DNA from: Pseudoalteromonas denitrificans DSM 6059
GTDB lineage: Bacteria; Pseudomonadota; Gammaproteobacteria; Enterobacterales; Alteromonadaceae
Direction of reading: 5' to 3'
DNA length: 62,349 bases
Assembly: GCF_900112265.1 (NCBI RefSeq)
Contig: NZ_FOLO01000006.1
Coordinates: 1 to 62,349 of the forward strand
Below, piece after piece: positions 17,701 to 27,429 of this stretch (its first letter is position 1; every line of letters begins with the position of its first letter). The notes beneath the pieces were generated by a model. The model did not search any database, was not told the origin of the DNA, and saw only the letters and a list, made by a program, of their open reading frames with translations. Made by a program: the position numbers and the translations under genes.

Positions 17701-18273
17701 TTGACTGGCGTGAGTAACAGCATAATGTAAGTACTCTTCCTCAGTTGCTCGCCCTGATCTAATTAGTTCAATATAATAATGATCTGGAAAATGAGTTTGA
17801 TAAAATTGCGTGATCGACTCAATCTGTTCAATTTGATTTTTAAGTAGTGCTTTACCTAAATCACCATCTTTTGCCCCAGAAAGTAAAATTAAACCTTCTT
17901 TATGTTCAATTAACCATTCCCTATCAACCATAGCACGATTTAAAACATGGCCTCTTTGATAGGCTTTAGAAATTAATACGGTTAAATTCTTATAGCCTAC
18001 GTTGTTTTTTGCCAAAACGGTTAAACGACACACTTCACCTTCAAATTCAGGTGATTGCACCCATAAATCAGCTCCAACGATTGGTTTTATACCTGCCCCA
18101 TGTGCTGCACCATAAAAACGCACTAAGCCACATAAATTCATTTGATCTGTAATTGCTAATGCAGGCATGTTTAATTCAGCGGCTTTAGCAACAATAGGCT
18201 TAGTTTTACCTAACCCATCAACTAAAGAGAAATCACTATGGACGCGTAAATGAACAAAATTAGGGGGATTCAT
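14758..18273 (-). CDS. dnaE: DNA polymerase III alpha subunit
   Basis: 1171 residues, close to the E. coli length of 1160. The PHP domain opens the protein ([15 protein letters not shown], residues 6-20). The polymerase core carries [16 protein letters not shown] and the catalytic [12 protein letters not shown], with the third Asp in [10 protein letters not shown], then [17 protein letters not shown]. The C-terminal OB fold ([15 protein letters not shown]) and tau-binding part are present. Replicative chromosomal polymerase. It lies 16 bp from rnhB in the lpxB-rnhB-dnaE string. Confidence 0.98.
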   Translation of the reverse strand: MNPPNFVHLRVHSDFSLVDGLGKTKPIVAKAAELNMPALAITDQMNLCGLVRFYGAAHGAGIKPIVGADLWVQSPEFEGEVCRLTVLAKNNVGYKNLTVLISKAYQRGHVLNRAMVDREWLIEHKEGLILLSGAKDGDLGKALLKNQIEQIESITQFYQTHFPDHYYIELIRSGRATEEEYLHYAVTHASQTHLPVVATNEVVFIEPSKFEAHEIRVAIHDGFTIDDKRRPKRFSQQQFFKSADEMAELFSDIPEALKNTVEIAKRCNVTVKLGEYFLPDYPTGDLKIEDFLVRVSIDGLEERLGILFPDEHVRADKRKPYDDRLKVELDVINNMGFPGYFLIVMEFIQWSKDNNIPVGPGRGSGAGSLVAYALQITDLDPLEFELLFERFLNPERVSMPDFDVDFCMDRRDEVIDHVAALYGRDAVSQIITFGTMAAKAVIRDVGRVLGHPYGFVDRISKLIPGDPGMTLTKAFEVEPRLPEAYDGDDEVKDLIDMCRILEGCNRNAGKHAGGVVISPTTITDFAALYCDDEGKFPVTQFDKNDVETAGLVKFDFLGLRTLTILQWAIDMANERLTRENKDHIDITAIPLDDKKSIELLLRAETTAVFQLESRGMKDLVRRLQPDCFEDMIALVALFRPGPLQSGMVDNFIERKHGREEVSYPDSTWQHDSLQPILEPTYGIILYQEQVMQIAQVLSGYSLGGADMLRRAMGKKKPEEMAKQRATFEEGAVNNGVDGELAMKIFDLVEKFAGYGFNKSHSAAYALVSYQTLWMKTHHPAEFMAAVMSADMDNTDKIVTLVDECENMNMPLLPPDVNCGLFKFNVNLQGQIVYGLGAIKGVGEGPVETILEARSRIGQFKDLFDFCANIDLKRLNKRVIEKLIMAGALDSLGPKVTDKKDKSAVQGARATLIASLPDAIKSAAQHNKAQELGQDDLFGLLATEPEDVAQAFIHVPRFSDNEWLEGEKETLGLYLTGHPINQYRKELKHYTSGRLVDLQPTDRDVQTTAAGLVISTRVLINKKGKRWGLITLDDKSARMDVRFFPEQFETFEELLQNNNILVITGQVSFDNFSGGLTMTAREVCKIEQVREKRIRNIKMKVKMQNIDDKFFDKLQNVLEPYKYGTCPIIIEYERPDIITELSLGTQWCVTPSDDLLHRLGQLAAQDIDLEFN

Positions 18274-18288
18274 ATTGTTTGAGAGGTC

Positions 18289-18900
18289 CTATTTAGCATT
18301 TTTTGTAGAAAAGGTGCTTTCAATAATTTTTTTAACTGGTTTAAAGCTCTTTCTATGATGCTGCGTTATTCCATGTTCTTCAAGAGCTGCTATATGTGCT
18401 TTGGTAGGATAACCTTTATGTCCTGCAAATCCATATTGTGGATAAACTTTATCTAACTGAATCATTTCATCATCACGCGCTACTTTTGCTAAAATAGAAG
18501 CTGCACTTATTTCAGCAACTAAGCTGTCGCCTTTAACTATTGCTTGTGCAGGAACACTTATATCTGGTAATCGATTACCATCAATAAAAACAAACTCAGC
18601 TGGTATTGCTAAACCTTCAACTGCGCGCTTCATTGCAAGCATAGTGGCATGCAAAATATTGAGCTCATCAATTTCATCAATGTTTGCTCGGGCAATACAA
18701 TAGCATAAAGCTTTTTCTTTAATTTCTAAGGCGAGTGCTTGGCGTTTTTTATCTGTGAGTTTTTTTGAATCTGCTAAACCATCAATGGGCTTTTTAGGAT
18801 CTAAAATAACAGCAGCCGTTACCACGTCTCCAACAAGGGGACCTCGGCCAACTTCATCAACACCAGCTATAAAATCGGTATCTGGACGGTGTATTTCCAT
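18289..18900 (-). CDS. rnhB: Ribonuclease HII
   Basis: 203 residues. Cleaves the RNA strand of RNA-DNA hybrids and single ribonucleotides in DNA. The signature [20 protein letters not shown] gives Asp15 and Glu16, with further acidic residues in FIDGNRLPD and [25 protein letters not shown] is also typical. The start overlaps the lpxB stop by one base, so the two are translationally coupled. Confidence 0.97.
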   Translation of the reverse strand: MEIHRPDTDFIAGVDEVGRGPLVGDVVTAAVILDPKKPIDGLADSKKLTDKKRQALALEIKEKALCYCIARANIDEIDELNILHATMLAMKRAVEGLAIPAEFVFIDGNRLPDISVPAQAIVKGDSLVAEISAASILAKVARDDEMIQLDKVYPQYGFAGHKGYPTKAHIAALEEHGITQHHRKSFKPVKKIIESTFSTKNAK

Positions 18901-20075
18901 TAATACGCACCTTGCTTAATTAATTCCAACACAGCTTTTGCTGCTTCATTACTTGCGTCTAAACGTAGTGTTTCATGCATTTTCATAAAGGTCTTTTTTA
19001 ACTTTGTTTGATCTTCTAGCAAGTATGGCTCTAATTTTTCAACCAAATTATCAGCGGTTAATTGTGCTTGAAACAACTCTGGTACCAAAGCATCATCAGC
19101 TAATAAATTAGGTAATGAGAAATATTTAATATCAAAGGTAAAAAAAGTATTTAACAAATGATACGTTAACGGCTTCAACCTATAACCAACAACCATAGGT
19201 TTTTTAAAAAACATAGCCTCTAAAGTTGCGGTTCCTGATGCCAACAAAATTGCATCTGCAGCTTGCATAGCTTCACGAGATTGACCATTTAACATAATAA
19301 AATCGAGTTCAGGTGCTAATTTTTGTGCAAAATCACAAAATTCAGTTTTTCTTTTATCATTAACAAAAGGGACTACAATTTTTAATTCTGGGATTTTTTT
19401 CTTAAGTAACTTAGCAGATTGAATATAAGGTTCGCTTAATACTTTAACTTCTGAACCTCGACTTCCGGGTAATAAAGCTAAAACTTTATCCGTTTGAGAT
19501 AAACCTAATTTATTACGAGCTTCATCTTGGTCAACAACCAATGGCAGTTCATCTGCTAATGTATGACCAACAAATTTGCAAGGTACCTGATGTTCATCGT
19601 AAAATGCTTTTTCAAATGGTAATAAAGCCAAAACTAGATTTGTTGCATCAGCTATTTTAAAAATACGTTTTTTACGCCATGCCCAAACTGAAGGACTCAC
19701 ATACTGTACTGTTTTTATACCCGCTTCTTTTAAAGGTTTTTCGACTCTTAAATTAAAATCTGGCGCATCTATTCCAATAAATACATCTGGGGGGTTATTC
19801 ACAAAATGCTGAACAATTTCTTTCTTTATATTCAGTAAGCGCTTTAGTTTAGGCAATACTTCAAATATTCCCATTACAGCCAATTCTTCCATTGCAAAAT
19901 AAGAATGACAACCCAATGCTTTCATTCTTGGTCCAGCAATGCCTTCGAATTGAACATTAGGATTAATAGCCTTAATCGCTTTAATTAACCCTGCACCTAA
20001 AATATCACCTGAATGTTCTCCAGCTATGATGCCAATACGTAATACCTTATTATTCACATTTGTATTCTCTAACAA
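18900..20075 (-). CDS. lpxB: Lipid-A-disaccharide synthase
   Basis: 391 residues. Condenses UDP-diacylglucosamine with lipid X to the lipid A disaccharide at the inner face of the inner membrane. Conserved family segments are [57 protein letters not shown] and [19 protein letters not shown]. In most gammaproteobacteria lpxB directly follows lpxA; here 680 bp separate them, so lpxB-rnhB-dnaE probably has its own promoter in the 20076-20430 region. Confidence 0.97.
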   Translation of the reverse strand: MLENTNVNNKVLRIGIIAGEHSGDILGAGLIKAIKAINPNVQFEGIAGPRMKALGCHSYFAMEELAVMGIFEVLPKLKRLLNIKKEIVQHFVNNPPDVFIGIDAPDFNLRVEKPLKEAGIKTVQYVSPSVWAWRKKRIFKIADATNLVLALLPFEKAFYDEHQVPCKFVGHTLADELPLVVDQDEARNKLGLSQTDKVLALLPGSRGSEVKVLSEPYIQSAKLLKKKIPELKIVVPFVNDKRKTEFCDFAQKLAPELDFIMLNGQSREAMQAADAILLASGTATLEAMFFKKPMVVGYRLKPLTYHLLNTFFTFDIKYFSLPNLLADDALVPELFQAQLTADNLVEKLEPYLLEDQTKLKKTFMKMHETLRLDASNEAAKAVLELIKQGAY

Positions 20076-20428
20076 TCTTTATTTACCTTTTGTACTTTTC
20101 TGTGTGCTTTTTATGTAAAACGACTTTAGCAACTTTTGAATAGTTTATCGTTTTTGAACTGCTCTGATAAGCATTAAATACAATTTTCATAAGTTACAAC
20201 AAAGATTATTTGGTAATGACTTAACAAAAAAGATCGTTACATATTTGCTATAAATAACCTGGCATTCAAAGTTTTTTTACAGCTATATGCTTAACAATAA
20301 GAGAATTAGTTTCTAAGTTACTATGTCTATCTTGAAATGAACTATGAACTGTCTTAAAGCTATTTACGGATATTAAAATTTTACACTATATTGGCAGCTT
20401 CAAGTATTAATATAGATTAGGAAGTAAA
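20076..20428. promoter_or_regulatory. Divergent upstream region of lpxB and the small peptide gene
   Basis: An AT-rich gap of about 350 bp. It must hold the lpxB-rnhB-dnaE promoter (minus strand) and that of the peptide gene (plus strand). For the latter, a TATATT or TACACT box near 20383-20394 is a candidate -10. I could not place confident boxes for lpxB. Confidence 0.4.
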
Positions 20429-20587
20429 ATGATATTAAAACTAAATAAAAAGAAACTTAAAAATTTATCTAAAGACAAAAGAGTATTTCCAATAGATATG
20501 ACAGCAAAAGTAGGTGGTGGCAGTGAACGTTATTTATCTAGTGCTAGAACAGGTAATGATGCTCCAGATGAATGTATTCCAAATTAA
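20429..20587 (+). CDS. Putative orphan RiPP precursor peptide (class I lanthipeptide-type leader)
   Basis: A 52-codon gene with AGGAAG seven bases before ATG. The leader MILKLNKKKLKNLSKDK is lysine/leucine/asparagine-rich, as in the short 'natural product precursor' leaders annotated as class I lanthipeptide leaders. It ends in a triple Gly at residues 29-31, a typical leader-peptidase (GG) site. The 21-residue core has three Ser, one Thr and one Cys (Cys49, in DECIPN). No modification enzyme, transporter or peptidase is nearby. It lies on the opposite strand inside an otherwise conserved lpxA-lpxB junction and is followed by a perfect 16-bp hairpin. The RiPP role is inferred from leader shape only. 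Confidence 0.6.
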   Translation: MILKLNKKKLKNLSKDKRVFPIDMTAKVGGGSERYLSSARTGNDAPDECIPN

Positions 20588-20640
20588 ATGCACTAAACTG
20601 ATTTATAAATGATACAGCATCATTTTTGAAGTCATTAGCT

Positions 20641-20682
20641 ATTATAAATGCAATAACTTCAGTGAATTATTGCATTTATAAT
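20641..20682. repeat. Perfect 16-bp inverted repeat downstream of the peptide gene
   Basis: Arms ATTATAAATGCAATAA and TTATTGCATTTATAAT are fully complementary around a 10-nt loop, CTTCAGTGAA. There is no T-tract on either side. It could stabilise the 3' end of the small mRNA, terminate weakly, or mark an insertion boundary. It lies between the convergent ends of the peptide gene and lpxA. Confidence 0.7.
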
Positions 20683-20753
20683 GAATTAAAACTTATAGGC
20701 TAGCTTTATCAGTACCCTGAAAATAATAATTTAAGCAAAGCTACTTAACAGGT

Positions 20754-21524
20754 TTATCTCACAACACCACGCTCTGAATTTTTGACAAACTCGGCAAAGG
20801 TTTTAACAGCTGGATAATTATTAATATCATCAGCCATTTGTATCAACGCTTCTTCAACAGTTAAACCTTTGCGATATAATGTTTTGTATGCGCGACGAGT
20901 TGCCATCACTTCATCAGATTCAAAGCCTCTGCGCTTCATGCCTTCTGTATTAATTGCAACGGTTCTTGCTGGTGTGCCAATAGTAGTAACAAATGGCGGT
21001 ACATCTTTATTCACACCCGAATACATGCCAACAAAAGCATGATCTCCGATATGACAAAATTGATGTATACCTGAATTACCCGCTAAAATAGCCCAGTTAC
21101 CAACATGTACATGTCCTGCAAGACTCGCATTATTAGCAAGAATACAGTTATCACCTACAATACAATCATGTGCAACATGGGTATATGCCATAAATAGATT
21201 ATTACTGCCTATTTTTGTAATACCTTCATCTTGGATCGTACCACGATGTATTGTTGCACTCTCACGAATGACATTATTATTTCCAATAATCAGTTTTGTT
21301 GGTTCATTATTATATTTTTTGTCTTGGCAAGCTTCGCCTACAGACGCAAATTGAAAAATATGATTTCCAGAGCCTATCTCAGATGGCCCTTTTATAACAA
21401 CATGTGATTCGATAATACAATCATCACCAATCACAACATCATTGCCAATATAAGTCCAAGGACCTACTTTTACATTTTTACCAAGTTGAGCACCAGGCTC
21501 AATAATCGCAGAGGGATGGATCAC
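20754..21524 (-). CDS. lpxA: UDP-N-acetylglucosamine acyltransferase
   Basis: First step of lipid A synthesis, transferring a 3-hydroxyacyl group from ACP to UDP-GlcNAc. The left-handed beta-helix hexapeptide repeats run from IHPSAIIEPGAQLGKNV to about residue 185. The catalytic His region is in LFMAYTHVAHDCIVGDN, and the C-terminal helical domain follows. I choose GTG 21524: it begins at the conserved VIHPSA and starts 2 bp after the fabZ stop. An upstream ATG at 21548 would overlap fabZ by 22 bp. The length of 256 residues is close to the E. coli enzyme's 262. Confidence 0.96.
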   Translation of the reverse strand: MIHPSAIIEPGAQLGKNVKVGPWTYIGNDVVIGDDCIIESHVVIKGPSEIGSGNHIFQFASVGEACQDKKYNNEPTKLIIGNNNVIRESATIHRGTIQDEGITKIGSNNLFMAYTHVAHDCIVGDNCILANNASLAGHVHVGNWAILAGNSGIHQFCHIGDHAFVGMYSGVNKDVPPFVTTIGTPARTVAINTEGMKRRGFESDEVMATRRAYKTLYRKGLTVEEALIQMADDINNYPAVKTFAEFVKNSERGVVR

Positions 21525-21526
21525 GC

Positions 21527-21979
21527 TTATAACTCTCTTCTTGCACACATTAATTCAGCAGAACAAACAACCTTGCCGTCTACCTTTGCTTCACCATAAA
21601 ACTTCCATAAATTACGACGTTCTTTAATAAAATCTACATGTAAATGTAACGTATCACCAGGATAAACAGGCTGTTTAAACCGAGCGTTATCTATTGCTGC
21701 AAACAAGTATAGTTCATTCTCAGCACGACCTTCTGTGGTTTTAAATCCTAATAGTCCTGTCGCTTGCGCTAAAGCTTCTAATATCATTACACCTGGGAAA
21801 ATAGGCTGTCCAGGAAAGTGTCCTGTAAATATAGGTTCATTTGCAGTAACATTTTTAATTGCATGCAAATACTTTCCCGCTTCAAAATCGACAACTTTAT
21901 CAACTAAAAGCATTGGATAGCGATGTGGCAATAGAGCCATAATTTCTTGGATATCTAAGCCATTTAATTCTTCAGCCAA
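21527..21979 (-). CDS. fabZ: 3-hydroxyacyl-[ACP] dehydratase
   Basis: Dehydrates 3-hydroxyacyl-ACP in fatty acid elongation and competes with LpxA/LpxD for their substrate. The hot-dog fold signature is present: [17 protein letters not shown], then [21 protein letters not shown] with the catalytic His, and [10 protein letters not shown] with Glu. A TTG at 21979, with AGGA nine bases upstream, gives 150 residues, the usual size; a TTG at 22000 lies before the ribosome binding site and overlaps lpxD. Confidence 0.96.
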   Translation of the reverse strand: MAEELNGLDIQEIMALLPHRYPMLLVDKVVDFEAGKYLHAIKNVTANEPIFTGHFPGQPIFPGVMILEALAQATGLLGFKTTEGRAENELYLFAAIDNARFKQPVYPGDTLHLHVDFIKERRNLWKFYGEAKVDGKVVCSAELMCARREL

Positions 21980-21992
21980 AATATTATTCCTT

Positions 21993-23054
21993 TTATTCAA
22001 CTTTAACTAAAGAAGCTGAGAGTTTTTCAAGCTCTTTAATTTTTTTGTTCATATCGCCAATATGACGTAAATGTGTCATTTGCTTACGCCAATCTCTATT
22101 TTTACTATGGGGAATACCCGAAGAATACACTCCAGGTTCCGTAATTGACGAAATTACCATCGCCATTCCGGTTAAAATGACTTTATCACACACTTCGATA
22201 TGGCCATTAATGCCACATAAGCCTGCAATTTGACAATATTGTCCAATTTTGGAACTTCCTGCAATTACTGAGCACGCAGCCATAGCAGTGCCTTGCCCAA
22301 TAACAACATTATGTGCAATCTGACATTGGTTATCAATAATGACATTAGAATGTATTTCAGTATCACCTAATGCCCCTCTATCAACTGTGGTGCTTGCACC
22401 TATCTCAACATTTGACCCTAAAACAACAGAGCCTAGCTGAGGAATTTTAATCCATTTACCTTGCTCATTAGCAAAACCAAACCCATCAGAACCTATAACT
22501 GCATTAGCATGAATAATACAGTTATCACCTAGCACGACTTCATGATAAATAGTTGCATTTGCCCAAATTTTACAATTTGAGCCTAATTTAGCATTTCTGC
22601 CAATAAAACAACCAGGGCCAATTTGGCAATCATCGCCAATAATAGCGCCTACTTCAATAACCGCATTAGCGCCAATTGAAGCACTTTCGCTCACAATCGC
22701 ATCTGCATGGATAACAGCTGATGAATGAATACCACTCGCCGATTTTGGTGTTGTATCCATTAGCTGTGCTAATTTTGCATAAGCCACGTAGGGATCTGCC
22801 AGTACTAATTTATTACCAGTATAATACTTAGCATCTGCTTGCGTTAAAATAACAGCGCTTGCTTGTGTAGTTTCAAGTTGCTTTCGGTATTTTTTATTGG
22901 CTAAAAAACTAATTTGTCCGCTCTGAGCTGACTCTAAAGTTGCAATACGTGTTATTTCTAATACATTTGCATTATTAGAGTCTTCTTCATGTTCGCTAAA
23001 AACAAGTTCAGCACCTAAGTATTCAGCCAAATAGGCAAGTGTAAAATGCTGCAT
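21993..23054 (-). CDS. lpxD: UDP-3-O-acylglucosamine N-acyltransferase
   Basis: 353 residues. Third acylation-pathway enzyme of lipid A, adding the N-linked 3-hydroxyacyl chain. The N-terminal uridine-binding domain (residues 1-100) has [14 protein letters not shown]. The hexapeptide beta-helix follows with [20 protein letters not shown] and the catalytic His in [15 protein letters not shown]-terminal helix ends the protein. The start shares a base with the skp stop, so the two are coupled. Confidence 0.97.
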   Translation of the reverse strand: MQHFTLAYLAEYLGAELVFSEHEEDSNNANVLEITRIATLESAQSGQISFLANKKYRKQLETTQASAVILTQADAKYYTGNKLVLADPYVAYAKLAQLMDTTPKSASGIHSSAVIHADAIVSESASIGANAVIEVGAIIGDDCQIGPGCFIGRNAKLGSNCKIWANATIYHEVVLGDNCIIHANAVIGSDGFGFANEQGKWIKIPQLGSVVLGSNVEIGASTTVDRGALGDTEIHSNVIIDNQCQIAHNVVIGQGTAMAACSVIAGSSKIGQYCQIAGLCGINGHIEVCDKVILTGMAMVISSITEPGVYSSGIPHSKNRDWRKQMTHLRHIGDMNKKIKELEKLSASLVKVE

Positions 23055-23566
23055 TATTTAAGTTTACTTACTCTTTCAACGATTTTAGCTGATATATCTT
23101 TTATTTTTTTAGCATCAAAATATACTAAAGCTTCTTTTCTTTTAACTTCATCAATTTTACTCGCTTTAGCTTCAGACTCTACAGCTTTTAATACTAAAGC
23201 TTGTACTTTTGATAGCTCTTGATTTTGACGTGTTTTTATTTCTTGCTCTAGAGGGCGTGCTTTTGCAGCAAAATCTTGTTGCATTTTTTGTAACTTCTCA
23301 GTCAAAGCCGTTTTTTGCGCTTTGCTCATTGTTGCACTTTCACGCTTAAACTTCTCAGCTTCAAAACGGATATCACCTTGTAATTTTTCAATTTCTTGGC
23401 GACGTTCAGAAAACTCTGTTTGTAAAGTTTGTTCGATTGTGCTCATTTGAGGCAGCTGACTAAAAATCTTTTGCATATCAATTACAGCAACATTGTGTGC
23501 TAAAACGGTTGATGAAGTACTTAACATCATAGTTGCGAATATGCTTGATTTAATTATTTTTTTCAC
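23054..23566 (-). CDS. skp: Periplasmic chaperone Skp/OmpH
   Basis: 170 residues. Holds unfolded outer-membrane proteins in the periplasm for BamA-mediated insertion. There is a signal peptide (about 1-23, ending VLA-HN), then NVAVIDMQKIFSQLPQM and a long charged coiled coil (about 45-125, rich in E/K/Q), as in the Skp tentacles. It lies 23 bp downstream of bamA, the standard bamA-skp-lpxD arrangement. Confidence 0.95.
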   Translation of the reverse strand: MKKIIKSSIFATMMLSTSSTVLAHNVAVIDMQKIFSQLPQMSTIEQTLQTEFSERRQEIEKLQGDIRFEAEKFKRESATMSKAQKTALTEKLQKMQQDFAAKARPLEQEIKTRQNQELSKVQALVLKAVESEAKASKIDEVKRKEALVYFDAKKIKDISAKIVERVSKLK

Positions 23567-23589
23567 AATAAATTCCTTTGAAATTCTAT

Positions 23590-26058
23590 CTAAAAAGTAT
23601 TACTTATATTAAAGCTAATTGATTTAGTCTTGTCATCTTCTTCTTTTTTAAGTGGATAAGCAAAACTAATCACCATAGGCCCCATTGGAGATACCCATTG
23701 AATTGACATACCTGTTGCTACCCTAAACCTCGAAGCGTCAGAAAAATCATCTAGTTTAGCCCTTTGATCTACAGATAAGTTAGAAAAGCGGTTCACATCA
23801 AATTCTGTATCCCAAACATTAGCAGCATCAACAAAAAAACTTGTTCTAACTGAACTTGTATTTTCATCATCTAAAAAAGGTGTTGGTACAATTAATTCTA
23901 AACCGGCAAGTGCTTTAGCATTACCACCAATACGACCAGCCAAGCCTATTTGGTCAAATTCAGGATCGCCACCAATATTACTCGCATTGCCATCTGGTGT
24001 TGGCGAACCAGGTAATGGACTTGGGTTACGCTGTACAGCTCTAGGTAATATTGTATTTCTATCAAAGCCACGTAATTCTGACTCTGTAATTCTAAAGAAC
24101 TCTTGAACCGGCAAAATTTGATCATAGCCATTTGTCGTGCCAAACCCATTACCGTAACCAAATGCTGCACGTGTCATAAATGACCATTTATGATCATTAC
24201 TAATAGGCCAGTAAAATTTAGAGTCATAATTGACTTTAAAATAAGTAAGGTCTGATCCCGGTGTTGTTGCTTTTAGCGTTAATGATTGGCGAGAACCAGC
24301 TGTTGGGAATAAACCTCGGTTGAGTGTTAATCTTGACCAACCAATACTCAATTCTACTTTTGTAAAATCAAAGCCTGCATCAGGATCTTCAGGGTCTAAG
24401 AAGGTTTCACGCATTATACGTGTTTGCTCATATTCAGATAATTGAGATAACTCTTCTTTACTTAAAGTAGCGCCAAAATTAATACGATTAATCGCATCAA
24501 TTGGGAACCCTAAACTACTACCAATACCATAAGACGTACTTTTATAATCAACAAGGCTAAACTTACTAGCATCATAATTACGATAAAATATACGGTTTCC
24601 TAAGCTAACGCCATCAGGTGTAAAGTAAGGGTCCGTATGAGATAAACTAACCGACTCTGAACCTGTTGATGTATTAATATTAAAAGCGACTTGGTTACCG
24701 GAACCTAAAAAGTTAGATTCACTAATGCCGATATTAAATTGTAAACCATTATAAGAGCCATACGCTAAGCCTGCATTAAAGCTACCAGCTGATTGTTCTT
24801 TTACTGTAAAATCTACATCAACTTGGTCATCAGAGCCAGGCACAGGTGTCACATCAAACTCAACGCTTTCCATATACATCAAACGCTGCATTTGAATTTT
24901 TGAACGCTCTAATGATTGATTTGATAACCAACCACCTTCTAACTGAGTCATTTCACGGCGAACCACTTCATCTGCGGTAATTGCATTGCCTGAAACATTG
25001 ATACGTCTTACATAAACACGTTTCCCAGGATTAACTGATAAAGTAAGCTTAACTTCTTTTTTTTCTTCATCAACTTCTGGAATTGTTCTTACTTCAGCAT
25101 TCGCATAACCAAAACGTGCTAAGTAACTTTTAATAAATTCTTCAGAGGAAGTAACAACAGAGCCATTATAAAGTTCGCCAGCTCTTAGAGGTATGACTGA
25201 GCGAATAAGCTCTTCTCTATCTAACAAATCACCTATAAAGTCAAAACCACTCACTTTAAATTTCTCACCTTCGGTGAGGTTAACTGAAACATATACATTT
25301 TCTTTATCTGGGCTGACAGATACTTGTGTGGAATCAATATTAAATTGCAAGTAACCACGATCTAAATAATAACTGCGTATCTTTTCTAGATCGCCTTGAA
25401 TTGCTTGCTTTTGGTAACGATCATTGCCCATAAAATCCCACCAAGATAAATCTTGTTGTGATTCTACTTGTTGCAATAACTCTTCATCTGAGAATAACTG
25501 ATTACCGACTAAATTGATTTGACGAACAGAAGCTGCTTCACCTTCATCAAATTTCAATTTTAGCTTAACGCGATTACGTGGTAAATTAGTTATGCTTACA
25601 TCAACAGTCGCATTGTATTTACCAATACTATGAAAGAATTCAACCAGACCCTTTTCAATATTATCTATAACGGTTCTATCTAAAGGTTCACCTTTTCGAA
25701 TATCTTTACCTTCGAGAGATTCATCAAGCTGCTCATCTTTAATATCTTTATTACCATCAAACTCAATGTAACTAATTGTCGGACGTTCTTTTACTTTAAA
25801 TATTAATGTCTGACCATCTCGATAAGCTTTGATATTATCAAAGTGACCTGAGCTGTATAATGACTTAATCGTTTTTGCTATTGTATAGTCATCTAGATTA
25901 TCGCCTACATTAATAGGGATATGTGTTAATGCTGCACCTAAGGCAACTCTTTGCAGCCCTTCAACTTTTAAATCGTCTACGATAAAAGCAGTTTGGCCTA
26001 ACGAGGTAAAACTCGCCCCAATTAAACTTGTTGCAGCCAAATATTTTTTTATAGCCAT
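23590..26058 (-). CDS. bamA: Outer-membrane protein assembly factor BamA
   Basis: 822 residues. Central barrel of the BAM complex. A signal peptide (about 1-22) is followed by five POTRA domains to about residue 420 (for example VEGLQRVALGAALTHIPI and FDGNKDIKDEQLDESLEGK), then a 16-strand Omp85 barrel. The conserved RGF loop is in ITESELRGFDRN, and the protein ends with aromatic F as expected for an outer-membrane barrel. It lies 18 bp after rseP. Confidence 0.97.
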   Translation of the reverse strand: MAIKKYLAATSLIGASFTSLGQTAFIVDDLKVEGLQRVALGAALTHIPINVGDNLDDYTIAKTIKSLYSSGHFDNIKAYRDGQTLIFKVKERPTISYIEFDGNKDIKDEQLDESLEGKDIRKGEPLDRTVIDNIEKGLVEFFHSIGKYNATVDVSITNLPRNRVKLKLKFDEGEAASVRQINLVGNQLFSDEELLQQVESQQDLSWWDFMGNDRYQKQAIQGDLEKIRSYYLDRGYLQFNIDSTQVSVSPDKENVYVSVNLTEGEKFKVSGFDFIGDLLDREELIRSVIPLRAGELYNGSVVTSSEEFIKSYLARFGYANAEVRTIPEVDEEKKEVKLTLSVNPGKRVYVRRINVSGNAITADEVVRREMTQLEGGWLSNQSLERSKIQMQRLMYMESVEFDVTPVPGSDDQVDVDFTVKEQSAGSFNAGLAYGSYNGLQFNIGISESNFLGSGNQVAFNINTSTGSESVSLSHTDPYFTPDGVSLGNRIFYRNYDASKFSLVDYKSTSYGIGSSLGFPIDAINRINFGATLSKEELSQLSEYEQTRIMRETFLDPEDPDAGFDFTKVELSIGWSRLTLNRGLFPTAGSRQSLTLKATTPGSDLTYFKVNYDSKFYWPISNDHKWSFMTRAAFGYGNGFGTTNGYDQILPVQEFFRITESELRGFDRNTILPRAVQRNPSPLPGSPTPDGNASNIGGDPEFDQIGLAGRIGGNAKALAGLELIVPTPFLDDENTSSVRTSFFVDAANVWDTEFDVNRFSNLSVDQRAKLDDFSDASRFRVATGMSIQWVSPMGPMVISFAYPLKKEEDDKTKSISFNISNTF

Positions 26059-26076
26059 TTTATTATCTTTTACCCT

Positions 26077-27429
26077 TTACAACCGCATAAAATCATTGAA
26101 TAACGCAAAGCCAGTCAACAATAATAAAACTAATGCGCCAATTCTAAAACCAAATTCTTGTGTCTTTTCAGAGACTGGTTTTTTTCTGATAAGTTCAATT
26201 ATGTAATACATTAAATGCCCGCCATCAAGAATTGGCAAGGGCAATAAGTTAAAAACACCTAAATTAACGCTGATCAAGGCTAAGAAGCTCAAAAAAGCAA
26301 CTAAACCATAACTTACACTTGCACCAGCACCTTGTGCAATACCAATAGGACCACTTAAGTTTTTAACTGAAACCTGCCCTGTTAACAAGTTTCCAATCAT
26401 TTCAAAACTTAAAGAAACCATCTGCCAAGTTTTATCTACACCGAGAAAAAACCCATCAATTAAGCCATATTGCCTTGTTGATATATAACTTTCAGGCCAT
26501 TTTGATGCTAAAGGTATCACACCTAAGTAACCTTGGCTAAACCCATCCTTTGTTGGTTTGTTATCAGGTACAACCTTTATGTTTAATTTTTCACTACCAC
26601 GACTGATTGTCATAAGTAATGGTTTATTTGCTGATGCCTGTATAAGCTTAACTAATTGTGGCCAGTTTGAAATTTTTTCACCATCGATTAAATAAATTTT
26701 ATCACCCACTTTCAAGCCATATTTTTTTGCAGCAGAATCTTCAGCAATATGCGCCAACTCTGTCGTAATAAGCGGCCTATATGGCGTAATGCCAATAGCA
26801 TGAATGGGGGATTTTACATTATCATCTAACGTCCAACTTTTAAGGTTTAAATTTTTTACTATCTGACCTTCAATGGGATCATTAACAATAATTTCAACTT
26901 TTTCCTCTCCCATATTTTGCATGAGCGAAAAAGTGGTTTCACGCCAGTCAAAAACAGTCTCACCGGCAATAGAGATAAGGGTTTGGTCTGCTTTAATTCC
27001 AGCTAAAAATGCGCGACTATCGGGCTCAACATCACCAATTACAGGCTTAATTGATTGCACACCTATCATGTACATTGTCCACAACAAAATAATCGCAAAA
27101 GCAAAATTAGCTAAAGGGCCCGCGGCAACAATGGCAATACGAGAAAGCACGGGTTTACTATTAAATGACAAATGTTTTTCATTTTCATCAACAGCTTCAA
27201 CACGCTCATCAAGCATTTTGACATAACCACCTAATGGAATAGCCGCAATAACATACTCAGTGCCTAACTTATCATTCCAAGTTATTAATGGCTTACCGAA
27301 ACCAATTGAAAACCTAAGTACTTTTACACCTGCTTTTCGTGCAACCCAAAAATGACCATATTCATGAACTGTGACTAAAATCCCTAAAGCAAGCACAAAT
27401 GATGCTAAATTCCATATAAAATCAAACAT
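26077..27429 (-). CDS. rseP: Site-2 protease RseP
   Basis: 450 residues. Intramembrane zinc protease that makes the second cut in anti-sigma factor RseA, releasing sigma-E. The zinc motif HEYGH is at residues 22-26 in the first transmembrane helix, and the second metal/active motif is NLLPLPILDGGHL near 395. Two PDZ domains lie between (about 115-300). It shares an overlap with dxr and sits upstream of bamA, linking outer-membrane assembly with the stress response encoded at 46.6-49.4 kb. Confidence 0.97.
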   Translation of the reverse strand: MFDFIWNLASFVLALGILVTVHEYGHFWVARKAGVKVLRFSIGFGKPLITWNDKLGTEYVIAAIPLGGYVKMLDERVEAVDENEKHLSFNSKPVLSRIAIVAAGPLANFAFAIILLWTMYMIGVQSIKPVIGDVEPDSRAFLAGIKADQTLISIAGETVFDWRETTFSLMQNMGEEKVEIIVNDPIEGQIVKNLNLKSWTLDDNVKSPIHAIGITPYRPLITTELAHIAEDSAAKKYGLKVGDKIYLIDGEKISNWPQLVKLIQASANKPLLMTISRGSEKLNIKVVPDNKPTKDGFSQGYLGVIPLASKWPESYISTRQYGLIDGFFLGVDKTWQMVSLSFEMIGNLLTGQVSVKNLSGPIGIAQGAGASVSYGLVAFLSFLALISVNLGVFNLLPLPILDGGHLMYYIIELIRKKPVSEKTQEFGFRIGALVLLLLTGFALFNDFMRL

